Assembly (NCBI RefSeq): GCF_002021815.1
Contig: NZ_CP019952.1
Span: 2,821,001-2,885,000 of the forward strand
DNA length: 64,000 nucleotides
Source of the DNA: Pseudomonas parafulva
GTDB taxonomy: Bacteria > Pseudomonadota > Gammaproteobacteria > Pseudomonadales > Pseudomonadaceae
Reading direction: 5' to 3'
The position numbers and the translations under genes were made by a program. Under the pieces are notes generated by a model. That model saw only the letters and a program-made list of their open reading frames with translations, ran no database searches and was not told the origin of the DNA. Numbering within the stretch: position 1 is the stretch's first letter; each line of letters opens with the position of its first letter. This document shows, piece by piece, positions 29,153 through 37,583 of this stretch.

Positions 29153-30195
29153 TGGGCTTGGCCCTGTGCGGGAGCTGCGGCCAGCCATTGATCGACGGTG
29201 GCCTGATGATCCTGGATCCAAGCCTTGGCTGCGACATCAGCAGGTACCTGTTCCTTTTCGATCTTCAGTATCAACGCATTGAGATCGCTGGGGTCAATGG
29301 CGAAATTGTGCAGGAACGCTGCGACCTTCGGCGCGCGTTTTTGCAGCCCAGCGGATGCAAGCACATAGACCTTGGCATCGGGGAACGCGCAGGTGATCTT
29401 GCTCTTGTTCAGCCAATCGGCGTCTACTGTAGGGCTTATGAACTTCCAGCATCCATCGGCCTTGTAAAGCGGATCACCCTTCTTGTTGTCCTGGGCATAG
29501 CCGTCAAACGCCGGCTCTTCCAGGCGCCGCAGGTCGAATGCCGAAAACACCCAATCGGGCGTGTAGGCGTAGAACACCACACCGCGCTGCGCTTTGTAGG
29601 CTGACGCCAGCTTGGCGTACGTCACCGAGGCCTCGGTCGAGATCGCTTCGAACTTGTCGGCAAAGCCGTAATCCTTGGCCTTGATCTGGCCAATGTAGGT
29701 GGACTCCCAACCCGCAGGGCCCACCAGCAATTGCGCCTGGCCACCGCCCAACGGCTCGAACAGCTTGGCCACTTCAGGCTTGTTGAGATCGTAGATGGAC
29801 TTGACGCCGTATTTGTCCTGCAGGTAACCCGGGATGTAGAAGCCCTGAACACCGCTGTAGGGATGGGCATTGGGTACCAAGGACTTGGTCCCACCGCTGA
29901 CGTACTTGGCCCAGGCCGCCGACTGGTTCGGCAGCCAGATGTCGGTCAGCACGTCAACCGAGCCATCCCCTTTTGCCGCAGCGCTCAATAGCACAGGCAC
30001 ATCGCCTGCCAGGTAAGAAACTTCGCCATCCAGACGGCTCTGAATGACTTCGCCCAGGATGTGTTGAATGGCAATCGCGCCGGTCCAGTTCTGCTCACCG
30101 ATGACGATCGATTCCTTCGCCGATGCTGCTGCAGGCAAGATAAGGGAAACCAGCAGTGCGGCGGTCCCCAGTTTGCTGGGCAGGTGTCTGTTCAT
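29149..30195 (-). CDS. Periplasmic substrate-binding protein of a betaine/quaternary-compound ABC importer (ProX/OpuAC)
   Basis: A signal peptide (about residues 1-26, cleaving after ASA) precedes an OpuAC-type domain. Motifs include GEQNWTGAIAIQHILGEVI near residue 32 and DVLTDIWLPNQ near residue 83; aromatic residues of this type form the cage for trimethylammonium or dimethylsulfonium groups in the family. Length is 348 residues. The ATG at 30195 has GAGAAC upstream. The gene lies 17 bp after the transporter gene and overlaps the methyltransferase gene. Confidence 0.9.
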   Translation of the reverse strand: MNRHLPSKLGTAALLVSLILPAAASAKESIVIGEQNWTGAIAIQHILGEVIQSRLDGEVSYLAGDVPVLLSAAAKGDGSVDVLTDIWLPNQSAAWAKYVSGGTKSLVPNAHPYSGVQGFYIPGYLQDKYGVKSIYDLNKPEVAKLFEPLGGGQAQLLVGPAGWESTYIGQIKAKDYGFADKFEAISTEASVTYAKLASAYKAQRGVVFYAYTPDWVFSAFDLRRLEEPAFDGYAQDNKKGDPLYKADGCWKFISPTVDADWLNKSKITCAFPDAKVYVLASAGLQKRAPKVAAFLHNFAIDPSDLNALILKIEKEQVPADVAAKAWIQDHQATVDQWLAAAPAQGQAQ

Positions 30196-30212
30196 GTGGG
30201 TTCTCGCTGTGT

Positions 30213-32297
30213 TCAGGTACGAAGAGGGTCTTGCTGGCGCAAGCTCGATTGAATGATCCGGTCGGGTATGAGCGCGCACAGCACTATCGCCACGCCTGCC
30301 AGCACGCCCTCCCCGCCTTTGATGTTGCGCAGCGCAGTCATGACGTCGTAGCCCAGCCCACCAGCGCCGATCAGCGCGGCGACCACGACCATCGACAGGC
30401 TCATGACGATGGTCTGATTGATACCCAGCAACAGTGACCGGCGTGCCAACGGCAACTCCACCTTGAGCAGCGCTTGCCAAGGGCTTGCGCCATGGGCGAG
30501 CGCTGCCTCGACGGTTTCCTTGGGTACTTCCTGGATGCCCAGCGATGTCAGACGGATCATCGGCGCCAGGGCGAAAACCACCGTGGCGATCACGGCCGGG
30601 GTCTTGCCTACCGAGAAAAAGGCCACTGCAGGGATCAGATAAACGAACGTTGGCAGCGTTTGCATCACATCCAGTAGCGGTGTGACCAGCCGTCGCACCC
30701 GCGCGCGCTTGGCCAGCAGGATCCCGGTCGGAACGCCGATGAGCAATGCAATCAATACCGAAGAGCCGACCAGCGCCAAGGTGGAGACAGTGCGCTCCCA
30801 GAAGCCGAACAGACCGATGTACAAGACTGCCGCAGTGCTGGTCAGCGCAAGCGTCGTTCCAGCCGAGCGCCAAGCCAGAAGTACCAGCGCCAAGGCAGGA
30901 ACGGGCCAAGGCAGCCAGCCCAGCCCACTCTCGATACCGTCGATGACGCCGCGTACGATGTAGATGACCCCGATGAAAGCACGCTCGAAGTTCACCTGCG
31001 ACCATGCGATGAACTGGTCAATGCTCTGGGCCACCTGCAACATCAGCTGGCGGTCAGCCGGAAACTGCTGCAAAACGTGACCTGTCTCGGGTGCAAACAC
31101 ACGCCAGATCACCAGCACCTGACTCACCATCAGTACTGCAAGCGGCACCGCCCAGCCTGACTCGGAGAGCGACACCGGTTGGCGACTCAACGAGGCCGCT
31201 ATGATTCGGTTCGTCACGAATACGGCCAGGGCCGCCAGGGCTGCCAACGTCGATGAACCGACGATGCTCTGGGCCAATACCGCAAGCGCTGCGAGTTCAG
31301 TGGCCAAGCAGAGCCAGAAGGCGCCGCCTCTGCCGGCGGCGGCCAGCGCCGCAGGCCCCATCAACAGGGCTTGCCAGCGGCCAACGACGGTGCGGCCAGG
31401 CATTGCTCGGGGGTTTTCTTTCGGAGCCGCAGGGGCGACGGAACGTGCGCGCGGCATGACCTTGGTGTGGTCCTGAAAGAAGTCGGCCACTTCGCTGTCG
31501 GCCGGTGCTTCCAGCAATTGCGCTGGGGTACCGACCTGAACGAGGCGACCTTGGCGCATGATCGCGATCCTATCACCCAGGCGCAGGGCCTCTGCGGGGT
31601 CATGCGTAACCAACAAGGTGGTAATACCGCGCTCACGGACTAACGCCATGAAGTGATTTTGCAGGTCTCGTCGAATGGTAGGATCGAGCGCGCTGAAGGG
31701 CTCGTCCATCAGCAGGATGTCCGGTTCGCTCACCAAAGCCCGCGCCAGGCCGACCCGCTGCTGCATGCCGCCGGACAGCTGGTGGGGATAATGCTCGGCC
31801 CAGCCCTCCAGCCCGACTGCGCGTAGCTGCACCTTGGCCGCTGCATGACGAACCGCCTCTGGGGTACCCCGCAATTCCAATGGCAATGCGATATTGTCCA
31901 GGACGGTGCGGTGGGGTAACAGCCCGAAGTGCTGGAAGACCATGCCGATACGCCGGGACCGCAACGCTCGCAGCGCCCTTGCGTCCAGGTTGCCGATGGC
32001 CTGACCATCGACCAGGACTTCGCCACTGGAGGGCTTTATCAGGCGGTTGATGTGCCGAAGTAACGTGGACTTTCCGCTGCCGGATGTGCCCATCAAGCAC
32101 AGCACCTCTCCCCGCCGCACTTCCAAATTGACCTGATCGACAGCGGGCAACACGGATGCGCCGCCAGGATAAGCCTTGGTAACGCCCCTGAACTCAAGGG
32201 CAGCATCGACGCCACGCCCTCTGTCGTTGTCAGGACGAGCGATAACGTGGCGAGACGGAAGGGGCTTCTCGGCCAAGGCACTCTGATTGATTGTCAC
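30213..32297 (-). CDS. Fused ATP-binding and permease protein of a betaine-type ABC importer (ProV-ProW fusion)
   Basis: Residues about 30-280 form an ATPase: Walker A GTSGSGKST, Q-loop MVFQHFGLLPHR, signature LSGGMQQRVGLARA and Walker B ILLMDEPFSALD. There is no clear C-terminal CBS pair. After a linker, residues about 315-685 form a multi-helix permease with the ProW-type EAA region (EALAHGASPWQALLKVELP-like). Separate genes are the usual arrangement, so the fusion is notable; the frame is continuous. The GTG at 32297 has GGAG seven bases before it and was preferred over an earlier GTG. It heads the operon with the binding protein, methyltransferase and MsrA. Confidence 0.88.
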   Translation of the reverse strand: MTINQSALAEKPLPSRHVIARPDNDRGRGVDAALEFRGVTKAYPGGASVLPAVDQVNLEVRRGEVLCLMGTSGSGKSTLLRHINRLIKPSSGEVLVDGQAIGNLDARALRALRSRRIGMVFQHFGLLPHRTVLDNIALPLELRGTPEAVRHAAAKVQLRAVGLEGWAEHYPHQLSGGMQQRVGLARALVSEPDILLMDEPFSALDPTIRRDLQNHFMALVRERGITTLLVTHDPAEALRLGDRIAIMRQGRLVQVGTPAQLLEAPADSEVADFFQDHTKVMPRARSVAPAAPKENPRAMPGRTVVGRWQALLMGPAALAAAGRGGAFWLCLATELAALAVLAQSIVGSSTLAALAALAVFVTNRIIAASLSRQPVSLSESGWAVPLAVLMVSQVLVIWRVFAPETGHVLQQFPADRQLMLQVAQSIDQFIAWSQVNFERAFIGVIYIVRGVIDGIESGLGWLPWPVPALALVLLAWRSAGTTLALTSTAAVLYIGLFGFWERTVSTLALVGSSVLIALLIGVPTGILLAKRARVRRLVTPLLDVMQTLPTFVYLIPAVAFFSVGKTPAVIATVVFALAPMIRLTSLGIQEVPKETVEAALAHGASPWQALLKVELPLARRSLLLGINQTIVMSLSMVVVAALIGAGGLGYDVMTALRNIKGGEGVLAGVAIVLCALIPDRIIQSSLRQQDPLRT

Positions 32298-32677
32298 GGG
32301 GGACTCCGAGCATGAAACCACTGTTGCAAGCAGGCGCTGGCTTCAGGGGGTGAGATGGATTAAGCCGCAAGCCTGCGACCTGAATGATCGAGCGGCTGCA
32401 AGCTGATCGGCGAACGCAGCGAATCGCGCCGATCGAGTTAAATCTAATCGATCTTAAAAATCTTTTATAAATATCTTTTTGGAATTAGCTTAGGCGCAGG
32501 CCCAGGCTTGCGCCAAGCCTATTTGCGTTGGTTGCAAGCGCACCCAATGGGAAGGTCGCCAAGCGTGACGTGCCTGGCGCTTGAAGGGTCGAGAAGCCTC
32601 GCAGATCACCAGGCTTTCGAATCAAGACCGCGCATTGTTCAACGGCGGTAAACGGCTACCTGAAGAGGCATTGAAGA
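32298..32677. other. 380-bp intergenic region, partly AT-rich
   Basis: It contains no gene that I can support. The segment 32430-32490 is strongly AT-rich compared with its surroundings (many AAAT and CTTTT words) and is the likely promoter region of the importer operon on the minus strand. The remainder is the 3' end of the IclR unit, without a clear terminator. Confidence 0.4.
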
Positions 32678-33370
32678 CTAGGCGGCCTTGCAACCGAGGC
32701 TGCGCATCAGATCGCGGGTTGCGTCGAGAAAGACGTCGTTGATCGCCTCGACACACTCTGGCGTCAAGCGGCTTGAAGGGCCTGACAGCACCAATGCACC
32801 GACCAATTCATCACCTGCCCCGTAGACGGGAAAGGCTACCGAAGCCGCATGCGGGTCCGTGGCCCCCATCGAGAAGAACGGCTGCTGCATGGTGATGCCG
32901 CTGGCAAACGGTGTGCGCAATGCCTGGGCGCCGGCAGCATCGTCCATCGGACGCATATCGCCAGGTTGAACGTGCATGCGTAGACGATGGGGGGAATTCA
33001 CCCGGTACTGACACATGCGGTAGGCCCCGTGGCGCACGTAGAACGACGCCGTTTCACCCGTACGCTCGGCCAGAAGGTGCAGCCTGGGCATCACGTGCCG
33101 CTCCAGATCGATACCCTCTTCGTACACGGCGTTAAGTCGCATCACTTCACTGGCCAGTTGATAGCGACCGTCGGCCATGCGGTTGACATAGCCGTGATTC
33201 TCAAGCGAAACCATCAGGCGCATGATGGTACTTTTGATCAGCCCGGTGCGCTCGACAAGCTCGACAAGCGTCAGCGCCGTGTCACCCACCTGAAACGCAG
33301 AAAGCACCGTCAGCACGCGGTCGGCCGAAGCCACTCCATTAACCGCTGGACGCGGCCGGACATTTACCAT
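32678..33370 (-). CDS. IclR-family transcriptional regulator
   Basis: An N-terminal winged helix (about residues 12-75, VASADRVLTVLSAFQ, then TGLIKSTIMRLMVSLENHG) is followed by an IclR effector domain ending in FLDATRDLMRSLG. Length is 230 residues, slightly short for the family. A GAGGAA site precedes the ATG. It lies 192 bp downstream of the amidohydrolase/ABC genes on the same strand, so it probably controls that catabolic locus, perhaps through the palindromes between the SBP and SMP-30 genes. The effector is unknown. Confidence 0.9.
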   Translation of the reverse strand: MVNVRPRPAVNGVASADRVLTVLSAFQVGDTALTLVELVERTGLIKSTIMRLMVSLENHGYVNRMADGRYQLASEVMRLNAVYEEGIDLERHVMPRLHLLAERTGETASFYVRHGAYRMCQYRVNSPHRLRMHVQPGDMRPMDDAAGAQALRTPFASGITMQQPFFSMGATDPHAASVAFPVYGAGDELVGALVLSGPSSRLTPECVEAINDVFLDATRDLMRSLGCKAA

Positions 33371-33562
33371 CGAAAGTTCCTCACCTGTGAATGATGCAAG
33401 TCATTGGCGGCATTGAAAGCGTCCATTATCTGGCAATGCCCCGACGACCGCCATCACAGCTGACCACGTCGGTTGCAATGTTGCGAATTCTGCATCGAAG
33501 GAACGCCGGCTGAACGAGCCCATCTGGTTGGGAGCTGGCCTGCAATCAGGTGAATCAACCGC

Positions 33563-34585
33563 TCAGCTCATGAGCTGATAGGTCTCACGGGCAGTCCCGC
33601 TGAACAGCCGATTCTTTTCAGGTTCGGTAAAGTCTGTCACTACACGCTTGAACGCGTTCCACAACACGTCGTAGCCGAACATGCCCTTGTCCACCGGGAA
33701 GTTGCTTTCGAACATGCAACGCTCCACGCCGAAGCAATCTATGGCATGCAACAGATAGGGTCGCCATTGCTCCGCCAGGATGACCGAGCTTGGCGGTTTT
33801 AGGGCAAGGTGGTAGTCGAACCCCGCGACTTTCATACCCAACCCCCCTAGCTTCAGTCGCACATTCGGACATTGCGCCAACCGGCAAAGACCTGCCGACC
33901 ACTGCATGAACACCGCATCGCGTTGACCGACGTATGGGCCAGCCCCCAGCGGCCCGCCGAGGTGATCAACGACGATCAGCAGGTCGGGAAAGGCTCGGGC
34001 GACCTCAAGCACTTCATCGAGCTGGGTGTGGTAAGCCCAGACATCCAGTACCAGCCCACGCTGTTGAAGCTGAGCAACGCCTCGGTGAAACGCAGGTTCC
34101 AGAAGCACGCCGGGAGGTGGCGGCTTGGGGTTGGAAATCAGCCTCGGATCGGCATGCCAGGCAGTGGTGTTGCGAATACCGCGCAGGCGCGTCCCAGCAC
34201 GGGCCAGCATCTCGTCGAGCACCGGCGCTACCGCATCGCCAAGCGACAGATTGGCGCCTGCCACAATGGCCGCACATAGCCGCAAGTCCTGCAGCAGGCC
34301 GCTGGCACTGTAGGCAGCGACACCGTTGACGTATTCCACCTCACCTACCGGCTGGAAGGCCTCTGGACGATCGACAGCCAGCATCGAGCGGCACTGCACG
34401 TAAATGGAACCCACCACCCGATGACCACACGCCAGGTCGGCCAGGTAGTCTTCGGCAAGGTAGCGCTGGCCGGGGCGGTCCCACAGGTGGTGGTGAGCGT
34501 CGATGATGACGCGCTCAGGCTCCAGGGCGGCTTCGCGCCACTGCGCAAGCCACTGCGGCCGCACGGGGGCGTGGGGTGTTTGCAT
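33563..34585 (-). CDS. Amidohydrolase family 2 enzyme, probably lactonase-like
   Basis: A TIM-barrel metal hydrolase of 340 residues. The first metal motif is IDAHHHLWD near residue 28, and other family blocks are LRGIRNTTAWH near residue 134, VVDHLGGP near residue 210 and MFESNFPVDK near residue 297. Close relatives act as lactonases on sugar lactones, 2-pyrone-4,6-dicarboxylate or sulfomuconolactone. The ATG at 34585 has AGGAGA. It follows the permease gene by 83 bp and likely opens the compound brought in by that importer. The true substrate cannot be read from sequence. Confidence 0.85.
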   Translation of the reverse strand: MQTPHAPVRPQWLAQWREAALEPERVIIDAHHHLWDRPGQRYLAEDYLADLACGHRVVGSIYVQCRSMLAVDRPEAFQPVGEVEYVNGVAAYSASGLLQDLRLCAAIVAGANLSLGDAVAPVLDEMLARAGTRLRGIRNTTAWHADPRLISNPKPPPPGVLLEPAFHRGVAQLQQRGLVLDVWAYHTQLDEVLEVARAFPDLLIVVDHLGGPLGAGPYVGQRDAVFMQWSAGLCRLAQCPNVRLKLGGLGMKVAGFDYHLALKPPSSVILAEQWRPYLLHAIDCFGVERCMFESNFPVDKGMFGYDVLWNAFKRVVTDFTEPEKNRLFSGTARETYQLMS

Positions 34586-34668
34586 GTTTATCTCCTGTTC
34601 GCCGCACCGATATCCCTCCATGCCATCCGCTGGGGCTGGCATGAAGGGGCATCGATGCGGTGAAGCAC

Positions 34669-35541
34669 TTAGCCCTGCATGCCCCAGCGGCGCACGGTGA
34701 CAAGTTCGATGCTGCGAAATACCAGTCCTTCGACCACCAATCCGATGACGATGACCATCAGCAAACCGGCAAAGACGTTAGGCGTTTCCAACGCGTTGCG
34801 GTGCTGGAAGACATACCAGCCCAGGCCTCCGGAATTACCGGACACCCCGAATACCAGCTCGGCGGCGATCAGGGTGCGCCAGGCAAACGCCCAGCCGATT
34901 TTCAGTCCCGCCAGAATGGACGGTACAGCAGCGGGGATGAGAATACGCGTGACCAGGCGCAAGCCGCGCAAGCCATAGTTACGCCCTGCCATGCGTTGGG
35001 TCTGGCTGACAGATTGAAAACCGGAATAGGTATTGAGCGAGACGGCCCACAGTACCGAATGCACAATCACCAGCATGAGGCTCTGTATGCCCAAACCGAA
35101 CCACAGCATGGCCAGGGGCAGGATCGCAATGGCTGGCAGCGGGTTGAACATCGCAGTGAGTGTCGCCAGTACGTCCGTGCCCAAGCGGGTCGACACGGCC
35201 AGTGAGGTCAGGATCGCTGCCAAACCGATGGCCACGGCATAGCTCATCAAAAGTACCTTGAGTGAGCTGAACACGGCCTGGGGCAATACACCATTGAGCA
35301 GGTCCCCAACCATCGCCACTACGGTCTCGCTGAAGGCTGGGAACATCAGCGGGTTGTCCAGATAACGGGCATAGAGTTCCCATATCAGGGCCAACATCAC
35401 CAGCACCAACGCCCGGCGTATCCCGGTATGAGCGAGAACACGTTCTACCAGACCCAGTTGCCGAGCGACGTCCCCTACCTGTCCCGGTGGCACCGGTGCA
35501 TACTCCACATCGGCTCGGGGCTGGATCGAAGGCTTATCCAT
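34669..35541 (-). CDS. ABC importer permease (SsuC/TauC/NrtB-type)
   Basis: A 290-residue permease with about six membrane helices. The EAA-loop region, RNYGLRGLRLVTRILIPAAVPSI in part, lies near residue 184. This type imports sulfonates, taurine, nitrate, pyrimidine precursors or other small anions. The ATG at 35541, with GGAGACA upstream, overlaps the ATPase gene by eight bases; the longer frame reaching 35640 runs inside that gene and is not supported. Confidence 0.9.
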   Translation of the reverse strand: MDKPSIQPRADVEYAPVPPGQVGDVARQLGLVERVLAHTGIRRALVLVMLALIWELYARYLDNPLMFPAFSETVVAMVGDLLNGVLPQAVFSSLKVLLMSYAVAIGLAAILTSLAVSTRLGTDVLATLTAMFNPLPAIAILPLAMLWFGLGIQSLMLVIVHSVLWAVSLNTYSGFQSVSQTQRMAGRNYGLRGLRLVTRILIPAAVPSILAGLKIGWAFAWRTLIAAELVFGVSGNSGGLGWYVFQHRNALETPNVFAGLLMVIVIGLVVEGLVFRSIELVTVRRWGMQG

Positions 35542-36349
35542 GGGCTGTCTCCGTGTGGCCGAAAAGCATATGGCTGATACGCTGGTGCAGTTGAGCGAAC
35601 AGCTCGCTGCCCTGGTCGGCGAAGCCGAATGCGCTGGCATCGAGTTCTGCGCGTACCTGCCCCGGGTGTGGCGTCAGGACCAGGATTCTTGTACCCAGAA
35701 CAATGGCCTCGTCGATCGAATGGGTCACGAACATCAGGGTGAACGGTGCTTGCTCCCACAGTTCCAGCAGCTCTTGCTGCATGCGGCGTCGGGTCAACGC
35801 ATCAAGCGCGGCGAAGGGTTCATCCATCAACAGCATCGCAGGCTCCATTGCCAGGGCTCGGGCGATGGCAACCCGCTGCTTCATCCCGCCTGACAACTGG
35901 TGCGGATAGGCATCCTTGAATTTTTCAAGCCCCACCTTGGCGGCGGCACGCGCCGCGCGTTCGGTAATTTCGGTGCGTGGAAATCGCCTTGTCATCTGCA
36001 TCGGGAACATGATGTTGGCCATTACCGTCTTCCATGGCATCAACTGATCGAACTCCTGGAAAACCATCATGCGATCAGGGCCAGGCTCCCGGATTACCTG
36101 TCCATCCAGGCAGATCTGGCCTGCCACGGGTTCGATAAATCCTGCGACGCTCTTGAGCAGACTCGATTTGCCGCAGCCTGATGGCCCCAGCAGGACAAAG
36201 CGGTCATTGCGCTGTACGTCAAAAGATACCTGGTGAGTCGCGGTGATCAATTGGTCACGGGTCTTGTACTGCAACGTCACGTTATCCACGCAAAGCACCG
36301 CACGGGTCTTTGCCTGTGAGGGGGCGGCGATGGGAGATAACAGACTCAT
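35534..36349 (-). CDS. ABC importer ATP-binding subunit (SsuB/TauB/NrtD-type)
   Basis: A 271-residue ATPase with Walker A GPSGCGKSS near residue 55, Q-loop VFQEFDQLMPW, signature LSGGMKQRVAIARA near residue 153 and Walker B MLLMDEPFAALD, then the THSIDEA switch. The FQEFDQLMPWKTV form is typical of the nitrate/sulfonate/taurine group. The start overlaps the binding-protein stop by one base (TGATG). Confidence 0.92.
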   Translation of the reverse strand: MSLLSPIAAPSQAKTRAVLCVDNVTLQYKTRDQLITATHQVSFDVQRNDRFVLLGPSGCGKSSLLKSVAGFIEPVAGQICLDGQVIREPGPDRMMVFQEFDQLMPWKTVMANIMFPMQMTRRFPRTEITERAARAAAKVGLEKFKDAYPHQLSGGMKQRVAIARALAMEPAMLLMDEPFAALDALTRRRMQQELLELWEQAPFTLMFVTHSIDEAIVLGTRILVLTPHPGQVRAELDASAFGFADQGSELFAQLHQRISHMLFGHTETAHG

Positions 36350-37380
36350 CAGCTCCCCTCCCCATCAGCGACCGGTGCGAAGAAAACCGACTGCCAGTTG
36401 TCCGGGGCTTTTTTCAAGGCCCCCGAACGCACCATGAACTCGGCCAAGGCCATGACGCCGCTCGGCTGCACGGACCACTCACCGCTGACCTGGCGCAGCA
36501 TGTCTTCGACCTGATCGAGCGACAGACTGGACGGCTCGCTGGCCAGGAACAGCTCTGCGGCTTTGCGTGGTTCCTTGCGGATATACGCATTGGCTTCGTT
36601 GATCGCCGCTACTACCGCGGCACTCAGTTGGGGGTTGTTCTTGACGAAGCGCCCTGTGCTGGTCAGGACACCGCTGGTCATACGCTTGTCGAGCTCGCTC
36701 GAGAAGTCGAACAACTTGCTTACTCGAGGGTCCTGGGCCAGTTGATAGCTGTACGGATTGGGCCCGATATAGCCTTTGATCCCAGCCTTGTTGAGCAGGC
36801 TGGACATTGCATCGGGGTGAGGCAAGCTCACCATCAGGTGATCGAGCTTGTGTATTTGATCAGGGCCAAACTGTCGCTGCGCAGCCATCTGCAGCAACAA
36901 TGCCTGCTGGCCACTGGGAGAGCTGACGGCGATCTTGTCATCGGCTTTGAAATCGGCGAGTGACTTGATCGCAGGGTCATTCACGAACAGCGCGTTGTCC
37001 CCTGCCACCAGTGCGCACAACGCTCGCACATCCAACGATCGACGCGTCTTTTCCCAGGCGATCAGCGTGCCTGACAAACCATAACCACCGATATCGACGT
37101 TGCCACTGATCAGCGCGTCATTGATCGCTGGCGCACCACTGATGCGCTTGATCTCGAAAGAGGCTTGCGGCTGACCATGGGCCTGGGCTTGCTGACGGAA
37201 CAGGCCCAGTTTGTCAGCAACGGTGACTGGCAAGTAGGCGTAGCCGTACTGGATCGCCAGGGTTACGCGGTCTTGCTCGGCCAGTGCGGGGCTGCCGAGC
37301 GCGCCTAGGGCCAAGACCCATGAAAAGGCCTTCAAGGGCCGCGTCAGGCGACGACTCAAACGCAATGAGCGCTTCTGCAT
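36349..37380 (-). CDS. Periplasmic substrate-binding protein of an NrtA/SsuA-type ABC importer
   Basis: The signal peptide, with an Arg-rich start and cleavage near residue 34 (SPALA), precedes an SsuA-like fold: VTLAIQYGYAYLPVTVADKLGLF is the usual first strand and helix, split here, and ISGNVDIGGYG is the second typical block. Length is 343 residues. It is the first gene of the leftward operon SBP-ATPase-permease-amidohydrolase. An A-rich Hfq/Crc-type element lies immediately before its ribosome site, so the operon may be under catabolite repression. The ligand is probably a small organic anion. Confidence 0.88.
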   Translation of the reverse strand: MQKRSLRLSRRLTRPLKAFSWVLALGALGSPALAEQDRVTLAIQYGYAYLPVTVADKLGLFRQQAQAHGQPQASFEIKRISGAPAINDALISGNVDIGGYGLSGTLIAWEKTRRSLDVRALCALVAGDNALFVNDPAIKSLADFKADDKIAVSSPSGQQALLLQMAAQRQFGPDQIHKLDHLMVSLPHPDAMSSLLNKAGIKGYIGPNPYSYQLAQDPRVSKLFDFSSELDKRMTSGVLTSTGRFVKNNPQLSAAVVAAINEANAYIRKEPRKAAELFLASEPSSLSLDQVEDMLRQVSGEWSVQPSGVMALAEFMVRSGALKKAPDNWQSVFFAPVADGEGS

Positions 37381-37385
37381 AGCAA

Positions 37386-37403
37386 TCTCCAGTTGTTTTT
37401 ATT
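37386..37403 (-). promoter_or_regulatory. Candidate Hfq/Crc catabolite-repression motif overlapping the SBP ribosome site
   Basis: On the coding strand the leader reads AATAAAAACAAC (four AAN triplets, 37403 to 37392) directly followed by TGGAGA, the ribosome-binding site. AAN repeats next to the start are the known target of Hfq/Crc in pseudomonads. The match is exact in form; function is inferred. Confidence 0.55.
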
Positions 37404-37550
37404 TTGGAACGCCATTTCCTTTAGAGAAACTCATAAACGGTACAACCATGTCAAGCGTGAAAATCACGGATCAAGCCTCTCGCATTTTTTCAAATCATGA
37501 TTTATTTTGAAATGACGTTGCATTAAAAACATAAAACCCAACGATCCTGT
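37400..37550. promoter_or_regulatory. Shared divergent control region with palindromes (candidate IclR operators)
   Basis: Between the divergent SBP and SMP-30 genes lie several symmetric elements: a perfect 12-bp palindrome AAATCATGATTT (37492-37503), an inverted repeat TTTCAAA-N11-TTTGAAA that surrounds it (37488-37494 with 37506-37512), and GGAA-N6-TTCC near 37406-37419. IclR proteins bind palindromes of about this size. The region is much richer in AT than its surroundings. Confidence 0.5.
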
Positions 37551-37583
37551 CCTTTTGTGCCCTCAGCGGCCAGGAGCCTGAGC

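Noticed and set aside
30196..31005. Upstream in-frame extension of the ProX-like gene giving a 618-residue product
   Set aside because: The extension lies out of frame inside the permease gene and has no signal peptide; the ATG at 30195 gives a proper exported protein.
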